Assembly: GCA_037447655.1 (NCBI GenBank)
Contig: JBBHKE010002820.1
Span: 90,814 to 154,813 of the forward strand
DNA length: 64,000 nucleotides
Origin: Zygnema cylindricum
Taxonomy: Eukaryota; Streptophyta; Zygnematophyceae; Zygnematales; Zygnemataceae
Direction of reading: 5' to 3'
A program made the translations under genes and the position numbers. The notes under the pieces were generated by a model that was not told the origin of the DNA, did no database searches, and saw only the letters and a list, made by a program, of their open reading frames with translations. How positions within the stretch are numbered: the first letter of the stretch is position 1; each line of letters starts with the position of its first letter. This document shows positions 10,905 to 20,161 of the stretch, piece by piece.

Positions 10905-11944
10905 ATGGCCTCTTCCATGGACACAGGAGGAGGTAGAAATCAGTTTTGTTTTTAAGGGCTAAAGGACACTATTTCCTTGTCGCACTTCCAGATGCTTTTT
11001 GATATCGAGATGCGCGATCTCGCATTCTTGTATCGAGACCGTTATGACTTACGGGTATCGTTCTCTCTACTAAGGCGATACCTAAGGGGATCCGCCCTAT
11101 CTCTTTACACTCAGAAATATGCAGCGATTTGCGCAATGACTGAAATGGCACCTGCCTTTTCGGGATTGCTAGCCATAATTGGCAACCTGTAAATTCTTTT
11201 CTAACCCACGGTTCTCGCAGTTTATAACTCTTCCAGAAATGAGATCTCACCAAAGATACCAAAGATTCCTCATCAATTCGCAGTAGCACCTCGAGTAACA
11301 ATACTGGCTCGGGCAGCTATGTTGGTTCCCTTACGGGATCCGGTATCATTTGTTTTTAGCTCGCTTCAGGAGGAATACAGAATGCACAACCCCGATGAGG
11401 TTAAAGAACTAATGAATTTTGAACGCAAACCAGGCGAAACTGCTCCTGCATTGTGATCATGTATGGAAACCTTACGTGAAGCCCTGCCTGACCTAATGTC
11501 GGATCCAGAGGCAGTACAAAAATTAGTGGGACAATTTCCCACCCAATCTCGGCGTTTCATTCAAAGTCATCTAACTGAAGCATATGGCCTAAAATTCAAC
11601 TTCGAGCACGCTGCAGAATATGCCCTGAGGTATGAAATATAGACCAGCTGGTGGGTTGCTCACGAGCGGCCTAAGCCATCCCCTAGGGATCCCCAGAATC
11701 CAAATCCGAATTCAGATCTTAACCCGTGCACATGGCCAAATCCCAAATTTGCGAGAATCTCGGCTATGGGATCTCTCCCAACAACCCCGGGACGCGTATT
11801 TGCTTCCGGTGGGGTAACACAGGTCAAGATGCACGCAGCTGTCTAAATAAGACAGCTACGTGTGCTCATTGTAACCAAACAGGTCATTATATTCACAGAT
11901 GTCACATTAAAAACCCTAATTTCAGTTATCAAAATCAAATCTGA
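10905..11944 (+). pseudogene. gag: Gypsy G gag with zinc knuckles
   Basis: The ATG at 10905 opens MASSMDTGGG; one stop later the same frame continues to 11190 (FLYRDRYDLRVSFSLLRRY). A second block (about 11340-11640) contains EEYRMHNPDEVKELMNFERK and PTQSRRFIQSHL, typical of a helical gypsy capsid. The nucleocapsid end has two zinc knuckles: a damaged one (CFRWGNTGQDARSC, with the second Cys and the His replaced) and an intact CAHCNQTGHYIHRC (about 11863-11904). Several stops and frameshifts show it is dead. Gag would bind the element RNA and form particles. Confidence 0.75.
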
Positions 11945-12540
11945 AATGGCGGTAAACCTGCCCGCTCGGCAAAATTGGTCACTACACCTAAAGGTGTAGA
12001 GAAAGACACACCTCCTAGAATCAGCCGGAGGTATCGAGACAAAGTCGAGATGCAAGCTACCGTTGCGGCCATGATGAAGGAGCAAGCTACCGTTGCGGCC
12101 ATGATGAAGGAGCAGTTTGCCGCGTTGATGGCGCAGGTCAAACTGCAATTATCTGGAATGCCTCGAACCATGGTTCACATACCCTTCTTTGCGGGCTGAT
12201 CTCCACGAGAGTGAACTTTTCAACAGCGGGCAGCTCAGTTCAAAGGGAGTCCCGATTCATAATCGAGAGTCAAATTCTATTAACACCTGTATCCCATTAT
12301 CCTTTGCTAAAGAACCATTCTAACCTATTCCAGAAACCGCCTTCAGCATCACGGCTGAGGCACTAAGAATCCTAGATAAGAACATTCAAGACACCAATAC
12401 GGTCAACGAGCGGTTATCAATACTGTCCACCATGCTTCGGGATCTGGTACTTGACACCAAATCGGTGGATCTGACTCAATGTGAGCAATCTGCACATGCA
12501 TTACAAGCCCTTCAAAATAACCGAAACTCACTCTCTCTTC
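11945..12540 (+). pseudogene. Gypsy G gag-protease linker
   Basis: Contains a 33-base perfect tandem repeat (ATGCAAGCTACC... / GAGCAAGCTACC..., about 12050-12115) encoding QATVAAMMKE twice, a predicted helical or coiled-coil stretch. A broken linker follows, with LDKNIQDTNTVNE-like sequence near 12375-12410. No catalytic motif was seen. Confidence 0.55.
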
Positions 12541-12945
12541 ACGGAATCACTCTTCAAGAGCGAGCCAGTCTTAGATCACACATAAGTTTTTGGGATAACA
12601 AAATAGGAGTATTCATAGTTAATGGGGTTGCTCTGGCATTACCTCTTATGGACATTGGCGCTAAACCAATTATCCTTGGGTCAAATTTTGCATTCAAAAT
12701 AGGTCTTACAACAGACAAATTATAACCTGGAACCACACGTTTGTTGACCTCTGCAGGCACCACAGGCACCACAGTACCTGTCCTCGGAATTACAAAGGAA
12801 CCACTCTGTTTCCAAATCCAAAGTCATTCAGAGACAGATTTCGCAGAGATATATGCCTACGCCTTGGTCACAAAGCGTAGTGATTATGAATGCCTCGTTG
12901 GCCAAGATGTGATTTTCCGCGCAGGGGGTGGGGGGGGGGGTTGAT
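12541..12945 (+). pseudogene. pol: Gypsy G retropepsin-like protease
   Basis: The segment at 12620-12700 reads VNGVALALPLMDIGAKPIIL. This fits the retropepsin active-site strand with D-T-G changed to D-I-G, followed by the usual small-residue/loop pattern. After one stop, VPVLGITKEPLC and YECLVGQDVIF correspond to the second half of the fold. The frame is destroyed at the G-run of 12924-12940 (five G, T, eleven G). It would have cleaved the Gag-Pol polyprotein. Confidence 0.6.
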
Positions 12946-12990
12946 ATGCATGATCAAACATTTTCGTACAGACCAAACAATTTTTTGAAG

Positions 12991-13115
12991 TGACTACAAC
13001 AAGTATGGGGGCTAGAGAGCGGAGGTGGAGGCAGGCTGTCCGTCCTTTTTCTTTTTCCTTTTATAAAACCATATTTAAACCTAGAAAATACTCTAGAAAT
13101 CTATAAATTTCAACA
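12991..13115 (-). mobile_element. LTR fragment of copia A/E type inside G
   Basis: The right end TTTCAACA and preceding CCTAGAAAATAC, plus TGACTACAACAAGTATGGGG on the left, match the terminal 130 bases of the E LTRs (right ends at 18154 and 21397) and the A3 LTR start. It is only the U3 tip of an LTR in reverse orientation. The protease-side frame of G resumes directly after it, so this is an insertion that later lost most of its length. Confidence 0.7.
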
Positions 13116-13330
13116 GTAGTTGGCATAGGAGCTGATATTCTTGAATCTTTAACCGCAGAAGAAATCTCGATAGATCCTCCGGGAAAACCATAATTATTAA
13201 GCACACCCGGATTTATCGTAAATTCTTTAGATTATGACCAACTTCATAAGTTCACTGTATCAATTCCTTTATTAAGCATTCAGGATCCACCCTCCATAAA
13301 AAAAGATTTGTGCGGGTTCTTGCCCATTAA
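13116..13330 (+). pseudogene. Gypsy G protease/methyltransferase junction
   Basis: The frame resumes as VVGIGADILESLTAEEI, continuing toward the methyltransferase through SLDYDQLHKFTVSIPLL and a proline-rich junction. No separate start codon or splice boundary is evident, which suggests one polyprotein. Confidence 0.5.
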
Positions 13331-14130
13331 TTGGAAACCGCTCAATTTGCAACCTCACCAAAATGGTCTAGATATCTTAGACCTTTTTGCGGGAATAGGA
13401 ACTTCACTCCTCTCTTGCCTACGAAATAGTCTTTGTATAAAGCATGACTATTCCGTAGATATTGACCCCTTCGCCAGACGCGCTCATTTGCATCACTATC
13501 AAGTCTTACACGAACAGGATTCCCATCTCTTCCCTCAGTCCGCGTTTCACGATATGCATTCAGCTTTCCCACAGGATATTCGGCAAGTAGGAAATCGTCA
13601 CTTAATGGAATAAGAACCAATCGATCTCCTCTTTGCGGCATGGGAATGTCAAGGTATGTCTAGGGCCAGGAAAGGGTTACGACTTGCGGATCCGCGTACT
13701 AAGTTGTTCTTCGAGGTGGTTCGTCTGATTCACTTCTTCCAAAAACTAGATCGTCCGTTCGGATACATCCTAGAAAATATCGCAGCTTATAATGATCCAC
13801 GACCCACGGTGCTCGCATATTACAAACGTATTAAATCATTGATTGGACCAGCGTTAGTCGTTGATGTCGCACGCCACGGTTCGCTAGCCCACCGAGTTCG
13901 TTCCAAGTGGACTAACCTGGTGGACATGGGCCGGCTCGGAGAAGCAAACCTCGTTGTCCGACCACCTAACCTCTTCATTCAGGATGCACTTCTTCCATTT
14001 TATAAGGTCCTGACATGTATATAAATAGACTATCCCCATGCATTTGGTCTTAACATTCTGGGTCAGCTACTACGTGCACTGCCTACACTCGTTGCACATC
14101 CACATTCTCACGCACACTCTCACAAGGTAC
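13331..14130 (+). pseudogene. Gypsy G cytosine-5 DNA methyltransferase domain
   Basis: Motif I DLFAGIG (13380-13400) is the AdoMet-binding loop. After one in-frame TAA (13611) the same frame reads the motif IV region LLFAAWECQGMS. The candidate catalytic Cys codon is at 13647-13649, but the usual preceding Pro is Glu. RKGL, KLFFEVVRLIHFF and motif VI YILENIA (Glu codon 13773-13775) follow, then LAHRVRSKWTNL (from 13887) at the position of the usual substrate-contacting Arg motif. After a frameshift near 14020, FGLNILGQLLRALPTLVAH is compatible with the motif IX-X end. The RKGL/FFE/RLIH pattern resembles DNMT3-type enzymes more than DNMT1 or CMT. It lies between protease and RT, so it belongs to the element. 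It would add methyl groups to cytosine; the stop, the frameshift and the lost Pro make this copy inactive. Confidence 0.8.
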
Positions 14131-14774
14131 CTGGCATACTTTAAAATACTCATACAGGCAAATTGGAAGAACCTATTGCTGCTGAACGAGAACATCTTTT
14201 ACATTTCATTCGAAGCACTATTGCCGCCCCAGGAGTCACCGAGCGGCAACGTTGCACCTTACTCGGTCGAGTCATGAATCCTCAGTCACTTTCATTTGTC
14301 TTGGGCATGGGATTTGCAGCCAGTCGATACGCACAGAACAATCCGTCTCAATCGGTTGGGGGGGGGCACACACCATGTAAACACAGAGCATCTAAGTCTT
14401 CACTTTCTCTCTGGGGTACAACCTTTGAACTCTATCTTTTCCCTTCCTCTGCTAAGTCTGATACAACGCACACTATTTATGATTTTTTGGTTCTTAGTAA
14501 CCTAAGTTGGTCTCTCCAGCATAGCATCCCAGCATACACGGCCGCTAGGTCTCAGGCACCAACAGAGGTATCTCCACACTGGACAGATGCATACCTGTCT
14601 AGAAGTTGGCATCACGTAGTAAACTGTTTGCACCAGCTCCGGGTCGAGTATGAGTTGGGTCACTCCTTGATAACGGACGAACAACTAGCGTTTGCACAAG
14701 CCATGGAAGCAATGACAATTAGTACTCCTGAAAAACCGAAATGGAAATTCGGACCTGTACTAAAAAAGACTTAA
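14131..14774 (+). pseudogene. Gypsy G unknown domain before RT
   Basis: An open frame of about 200 residues starting near 14163 (EEPIAAEREHLLHFIRS), containing SFVLGMGFAASRYAQN, a G-run (14358-14366), SRSWHHVVNCLHQLRVEYELG and an ending KPKWKFGPVLKK. It abuts the RT N-terminus. I recognise no catalytic motif. It could be the C-terminal part of the methyltransferase module, a tether, or an RT N-terminal extension. The middle part may be out of frame after the G-run. Confidence 0.5.
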
Positions 14775-15228
14775 TACGAACTTTTAGATGGAGTCATAAA
14801 CGGACATCTAGACGCATTCGCTTTCTCCATGAAAGACTTAACACGACACAACATGTACAGAATGTCGATTGAACTGGAAGATGAAAGACCCATATTCAAG
14901 CCCAAATATTGTCTATCAGAAACTGAATGGGAATTGGTCGACAAACGATGCCCGGAATTGGAAAGGGCAGGTCTGATTTATAGGTCCGATTCCACATTTG
15001 CGGCGCCCACCGTTATGCCTCGTAAAAAAGACGTAGAGGAAAATTTCACAGCACGTCGTATGTGTGGGGACTATCGAGAACTAAACTCACGTACGATCTA
15101 GGACCGACATCCAATGTCGTTGGTAGGGGACATATTTGATTATGTCGGAGGAGCTAAATATTTTAGTATTCTAGAGCTGCGAGAAGGGTTTGACCAATTG
15201 GAGATAGAGGAAAAGGACCGACAGAAGA
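14775..15228 (+). pseudogene. pol: Gypsy G reverse transcriptase, first part
   Basis: YELLDGVINGHLDAFAFSMKDL leads into the gypsy RT N-terminus: PIFKPKYCLSETEWELV, LERAGLIYRSDSTFAAP, MPRKKD and CGDYRELNSRTI. One stop is followed by HPMSLVGDIFDYVGGAKYF and EGFDQLEIEE. The frame is cut by the solo LTR at 15229; GAAGA at 15224-15228 is the left TSD. Confidence 0.85.
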
Positions 15229-16276
15229 TGAAACTCTAAGACCTCCATAAGTCCTTAGAGTGGACAGCTTCCAAAAAGCCTCTAGGATAATCTTGACCCC
15301 TTTGTGTTTAAGCAAAAATAACTGCCACCGTGGCAGACCAAAACTTTGACCACCTGCACCCCTGTGAAGGCAACACTCCCCTGAGTCGATAGCAAAAAGA
15401 ATCTCTAAATTTGCTCCCTTGAGCAGTAAGTTATGGAGGGTCAAAGTTGACCTTTTGTACAGAAGCTCTCTGGGAGAGAGGGTCCTATCTTCTAATTTTT
15501 CTAAGTCCTATCTCTCTCACAGACTCTATCTCCTGATGTACGGAACCAATCAAAATATAGTTCCGTACGCAAAAGTACAGCTGCAAGTGTACTTTATGTA
15601 CGGACATTGTACAACATGGCCTAAATGTCCACACGTGGAATATCCAGATTCGCTCCTTTAATCCTTGGAGATGCCGCGCTCCAATGTAACATCGCCACGT
15701 GTCATCTGATGTGGCGATGCCCACAAACCGCCGAATTCTTCTTCCGCGATCTCGGCGCTAATTTCGGCCGTCCGATTAAACTCGCATTTGATCGTAGCCG
15801 TAATAAATACATGTGCGGTATTTGTTTCGCTTATGAAATCAATGCGCGGTATTGATTTCTTATCCGTACCGCAATTCGTACTTTTACACTACCATATCTA
15901 TGTATCCCGTTAACAGTTATAGTTAAATGATTTATCCTACGTATATATTTTTAAATCATTATCAAACTATATACTATGTAACACTACTTCTAGACTTAAC
16001 GGCTAAGGCTATCCGCTATCTACTCTTTAACGGCCGACAAGTACCAGGATCAAATCCTGTCGCCCGCACATACCTTTTAGTAATTAATCCCTTAACTAAT
16101 ATAAATTTCCCGTAAACCTCAGGATAGCTCACGTAGCCATGGCTCTAGCTTCCTCTCCAATTTCTTAGTGACTGCGACAAGTTTGAGAGTTGGAGAGAGG
16201 AGTTAGAGGTAGACTGCCTCTGCTTCTTTATTTCTATTCAGACCTAGAAAATACTTAAAAACCATTAATTTCTACA
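15229..16276 (-). mobile_element. Solo LTR of copia family A, reverse strand
   Basis: 1,048 bases with ends TGAAACTC...TTTCTACA (TG...CA), flanked by a perfect 5-base TSD GAAGA (15224-15228 and 16277-16281). It is the inverted relative of the A1 LTR at 5851-6923, including G-box CACGTG motifs, GTACGG strings and the tRNA-like module, which here reads on the + strand (about 15990-16075, box B-like AGGATCAAATCCT at 16047-16058). With no internal region it is a product of LTR-LTR recombination. It inserted into the RT of G. Confidence 0.92.
15990..16075 (+). other. tRNA-like module in the solo LTR
   Basis: CTTAACGGCTAAGGC (15994-16008, box A-like) and CCAGGATCAAATCCTGT (16045-16060; T-arm stem with a 7-base loop). 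The LTR itself is on the minus strand, so the module is antisense to it, as in A1. Acceptor-stem pairing is not obvious. Confidence 0.5.
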
Positions 16277-16919
16277 GAAGACTGCATTTTGGGGTGGTGA
16301 CGGACGTTGGGAATGTGTTGTCATGCCTTTTGGACTGAAAAATGCACCGGCGGTATTCCTAAAGGTCATGGACTCAATCTTGTGGGGATGTAAGTTTGCC
16401 CGCTGCTACACATCAAGGATTTGATAATCGCTTTGGCGAATATAGGGGAACATGCAGTCCATATAGAGTGGGTGTTGAAGGAATTAAAAAAGGTAGGACT
16501 TAAATGTCATCCTGCCAAATGTACCTTTGGGGCCAAAGGGGTCCCATACCTCGGGCATTTTATCTCATATGAGGGAATTACTCCATTAGAGGTCAAAGTG
16601 GAAGCCATTAGTAAACTATTTGCCCCAACTGATCTGACCACCCTGCGGGCATTTCTTGGATTGGTGAATAATTACCGTAGGTTCATTCCCGGTTTCAGTA
16701 CACTCGCCTCTCCACTGAATGAACTTTTAAAATAATCGGTTCCGTTCTCTTGGGGACCAACTCAGATAAAAGCTTTCCAAGGATTAAAGGACGCGCTATC
16801 CACTGCTCCAAACCTTCGTCCCCCAAATCATAAATTACCTTTTTGTCTACATACTAACTTTGGTAAGCCCGGTATTGTTGCTATCCTAACTCAACGTGAA
16901 CTCACAGTTGAGGAATATG
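16277..16919 (+). pseudogene. pol: Gypsy G reverse transcriptase, second part, and RNase H start
   Basis: Continues directly from the frame cut at 15228: [20 protein letters not shown]. The YxDD site (about 16405-16430) is ruined by a frameshift, and the first Asp of the DD pair is Lys (reads IKDLII). Thumb and connection follow: KKVGLKCHPAKCTFG, YLGHFISYEGI, LRAFLGLVNNYRRFIPGFS. One stop precedes the RNase H start. ATATG at 16915-16919 is the left TSD of element E. Confidence 0.88.
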
Positions 16920-18154
16920 TGAAATTCTATGGGCTCTATTGCCCACAGAATTTGCAGATCCAAAAGAAGCTAATCTAGATAGTGCCGACACCAAGTTGAT
17001 ATAAACCCAAATGAATGATCCTTGATAATCATAACCCCAATGCAACTTCACCCCTGTGAAGATAAGACCTTGTGTGTGCTCAGTTCCACCACAGAATGCA
17101 AAGCTTGAATATGTGTTTTGGATAGTATTCCCCACTTTGACTTTCCCATTGAATAATTGCCACTCTGACACGCAAAAACCTCTAACCGATTACACCCTGT
17201 GTAGCCTAGACTCCCTTGAGTCTGCAGCAAAAAGAATCACTGAATTTTCTCACCCGAGCATTAAGTTATGGTTGGTCAAAGATGACCTTTATAGTTACAA
17301 GCCTTATTAGAGAGAGGTACCTAAATATTACTAAGTCTTGGTCTGCCTACTCACGACTACCTACTACTAAACCCTAGTCCAATAGGAACACTATATAGTA
17401 CAAGAAGGTACAATGGGCGATGTACTTATTGTACGTCCATTGTACGACAAGGTCTAGAAGGTGACACCTGTCAAATCGGAAGCCATGGTTCCTCCTTCCA
17501 TCTTCTCCGGTATCAAATAATGTGGTCCCACATGGCACCGCGTGACGCTATCTCCGTATGCCGCCAAAATCTCACTTCGCGTGGTGGCTATAATGTCGGC
17601 CGGCCGATCAAAACATATTTTACACGCTTCAGATTTGCGTACATTCATGAATTGCTCCTTTTGGTTAGTCTGCTTTTAATTAGCTCCTGCGTTAATGTTT
17701 ATATATCGTTGAAACCTGTCACGTGTATCGTTTTGATAACGCCTTATTGGTTAAGGCTTTCCTCTACAAATATAACTATAGATCATGGTTCAAATCTGGT
17801 TTAAAGCAGTTTTTGGTTATTTGTTAGTTTGTTTGAACTCTCCACTTCTACACTTATAAATACCTATTGTACCCCACATATGCCATCGTTGACTCTAAGC
17901 TATAGGCTAGAACTAATGGCTATTATAGGATGGTAGGTACCAGGATCAAATCTTGATTCCGGCATATCCATTTTGGTACAAACTACGATTAGCCTATCAT
18001 CTTTAGACAGCCATGGCTCTAGCTCTCTCTCTAGTCTTCAGTGACTGCAACAAGTATGGGGACCGGAGAGATTTGAGCGAGAAACAGGTTGCCTTTGCTG
18101 ACTTACTCTATTTATATTTCCAATACAGACCTAGAAAATACATAAATTTCAACA
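16920..18154 (-). repeat. 3' LTR of element E (reverse strand)
   Basis: 1,235 bases, the pair of 20162-21397, with TG...CA ends and TSD ATATG outside the pair. On the + strand it holds two tRNA-like modules: about 17734-17812 (TTGGTTAAGGC, then GGTTCAAATCT at 17787-17797) and about 17893-17970 (GGATCAAATCT at 17943-17953). It also has CACGTG near 17720, GTACGTCCATTGTACGAC near 17430, and an inverted CCATGGTTCC patch. The LTRs differ at scattered sites, so E is not a recent insertion. Confidence 0.9.
17734..17812 (+). other. tRNA-like A/B-box module in E 3' LTR
   Basis: TTATTGGTTAAGGC resembles the box A of tRNA-Ser/Leu-type genes (TGGTTAAGGC). GGTTCAAATCT about 30 bases later matches the box B consensus GGTTCRANYCC at most positions. 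The copy in the other LTR is at about 20978-21056. It is antisense to the LTR. I did not find a full cloverleaf. Confidence 0.5.
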
Positions 18155-18175
18155 CTCCCCTTATTTTCTAGTATA
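18155..18175 (-). promoter_or_regulatory. Element E polypurine tract
   Basis: Reading the minus strand, AAAATAAGGGGAG lies immediately before the 3' LTR start TGTTGAAATTT. This is the plus-strand primer expected at the end of the internal region. Families B and D have the related GCTTTAGGGGAG at the same place. Confidence 0.75.
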
Positions 18176-18219
18176 CTTTCTTTTCAACTCCCACTAAAAA
18201 TTCATATAAAATAATTTAT

Positions 18220-18834
18220 TTATTTTCTTCTTCTTTTCTCTTTCTTCTTTCTTTTCTCCTCATAAAACTTTAAGTGAATACTCTCGTATTTTAAAAGGTC
18301 CATTAGATGAGCTGAAATAAACATTCCATCTTGCTGATCACACATTTTATTAAGCATACCATTTTCCATAAATCGAAGCAAAGACTTTGTCCCACTTATC
18401 TCTTTTCCATCCACACAGAATCCGATTTCCCTCTTGCAATTAAAAAAACCAGCCCCATCTCCAATCTTTAACACACACCTAGATGCTAACCCTTTTACAA
18501 GCACACCTTCATAAATGGCATCACTCCCATTAGTGATGTCAAAACCATTACCCCCCAAATTTATCGTTATATCAAGAGTCCTTACTAAGTTCCTCATAAA
18601 ATCTACATCTTCCGAACTCATATTTTTATCCATGATACTCACCCAATTTTCTGAACTTTCCTCACTCTCTCCCATGGAATTCTTTTCACTATCACTTTCT
18701 ATAATGATTCCCAAAGAGCATTTCTCTTCCCCTAAACTTTTCATTAAATATTTCTTTTCTCCCCTATCCTTTAAAACCCCCTCTAGTTTTACTTCTCCCC
18801 TTTCCTCCAAATCCGTTGAAGTTTCCCTTTCCAA
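18220..18834 (-). CDS. Element E unknown C-terminal domain X
   Basis: An intact frame of about 204 residues, in the same phase as the upstream gag and separated from it by a single TAA just upstream (18841-18843). E therefore probably encoded one Gag-X protein. The N-terminal third is charged (ERETSTDLEERGE, SDSEKNSMGESEESSENW). The middle is folded-looking: MRNLVRTLDITINLGGNGFD, VLVKGLASRCVLKIGDGAGF, IGFCVDGKEISGTKSLLRFM. The end is a very basic tail (KRKKKEKRRRK). It begins where protease starts in A1 and A3, yet I see no protease, integrase or RT motif. I do not recognise the family. It may be a captured host fragment, or a gag-derived domain used by a non-autonomous element. Confidence 0.55.
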   Translation of the reverse strand: MERETSTDLEERGEVKLEGVLKDRGEKKYLMKSLGEEKCSLGIIIESDSEKNSMGESEESSENWVSIMDKNMSSEDVDFMRNLVRTLDITINLGGNGFDITNGSDAIYEGVLVKGLASRCVLKIGDGAGFFNCKREIGFCVDGKEISGTKSLLRFMENGMLNKMCDQQDGMFISAHLMDLLKYESIHLKFYEEKRKKKEKRRRK

Positions 18835-20161
18835 CCAGTTTTATGTTTCCCAAATATTTATAGAATTATCCTCATTATTTTTATATTTCCCTTTTTCATT
18901 TATGTATCCTAGATCTGACTTTCTCATTTCTAAGTCATCCTTTCTACACTCATTGACTTCCTCATCATTTCTAACTCCCTGAAGTACCTCCCTTCCCTTT
19001 ACTTCCCTTATACCTCCAAAAGCACATCGTTGCTTTCGTGTAATTTCTGTGTACTTCTCTCTCTTCTCCATTCTACCGATGTGAAGAAGCTCCAAAATTT
19101 CTTCATCCTCTTTCTCCTCTTCCCATTCTTCCTCCTCTTTCACATTCCAACTTCTAAGTTCTTCCAAACAAGGACACTCCTCCATATAGTGACCCGGTTC
19201 TCTACAAAAGAAACAAATACCCTTTTTCAAAACTCCCCTTTCTTTTCCTCTCCCTCTCTTTCCACAAAAGTTGCGATTAGGTTTACCTTCGTCTTTCTTC
19301 CTCTCATCATGCTTCCGCTCGTCACCGCCAATCCTCTCATCACGCTTTTGCCAATCACCACCAGATGTAAATGCATTCACTCTGTCACTTCCCCTACGAA
19401 GCTCCAAAGTGCTTTCCCTCACAAGAATTATCCCCATGGTAATGCTCTAAGTCTATGAGGAGCCATCCATTGCCTGCATACGACAAATGATGTTTTTGTA
19501 CTTATCTGGGAGTTTCATGAGTAGTGTATTAATCTTTCTCTCCTCAGATTCTACATATCCCGCACTAGCAAGCTCAACATATAGCGCAGCAATAACATTG
19601 CAAAATTCTATCATGCTACCGCCTTTATAAACATAGGCATCTATTTATTGTTTTACTAATAGCTGCCTCTGAATAGTCTCACTCTTATAAATCTGACTTA
19701 GTGCTTCCCATATCTTTGAAGACTTAGTTAAATTTATAAGAGTGATAGCTATAGACTTAGATACGTTTCTAAGTATTAGATGTTTTGTTATGGTGTTGTT
19801 AAACTCCCAGATTTTAATGTCACTTCTTTCAGTTTTAATTGTAACCCCTACAAGTGGAACCATAGTCGAGAGCTTAGCTCCCCTCACCATCGGTGTTCCT
19901 TTTCCCTTCTCCCATTTTTCCCCTTCCATGGCAATGATTTTCCCTTCACCTTCCTTTGCATCTGAACTCCGGTTGGTTTTCTGGACAACCCCATATAATT
20001 CTCCATAGTGAGTTCCTCCAAAGCCTGGTGGAGGACACCTCTCTTGTCCCGAAACAATTCCCCATAAGTGCTTCTCGAAAAGCAATCCCTCCATCGTAAA
20101 CTCCCAATAAGTGAAGTCTGCTCCATCGAACATAGGCACCCTAGATGGTTAGCCCATAACC
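18835..20161 (-). pseudogene. gag: Element E gag with zinc knuckle
   Basis: Reads leftward from MPMFDGADFTYWEFTMEGLL (20139) through EKHLWGIVSGQE and NTITKHLILRNVSKSIAITL. After TAA/TAG stops it continues as VYKGGSMIEFCNVIAALYVE and LLMKLPDKYKNIICRMQAM. The last segment has the intact zinc knuckle CFFCREPGHYMEEC and the QRCAFGGIREV string that directly precedes protease in A1/A3. It is therefore a copia-type Gag close to family A. Three or so stops break it. No pol follows, so E must have relied on enzymes from other copia elements. Confidence 0.85.
20147..20161 (-). promoter_or_regulatory. Element E primer-binding site
   Basis: On the minus strand GGTTATGGGCTAACC directly follows the LTR end, the same half-tRNA(iMet)-like site as in the other copia families here. 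Confidence 0.65.

Noticed and set aside
11945-12200. Duplicated QATVAAMMKE segment as a functional coiled-coil repeat
   Set aside because: Only two units, identical at DNA level; more likely a recent tandem duplication than a domain.
13331-14130. Methyltransferase as a host gene or bacterial contaminant
   Set aside because: It lies between gypsy protease and RT on the same strand, with the reading phase continuing from both sides and the same level of decay, so it belongs to the element.
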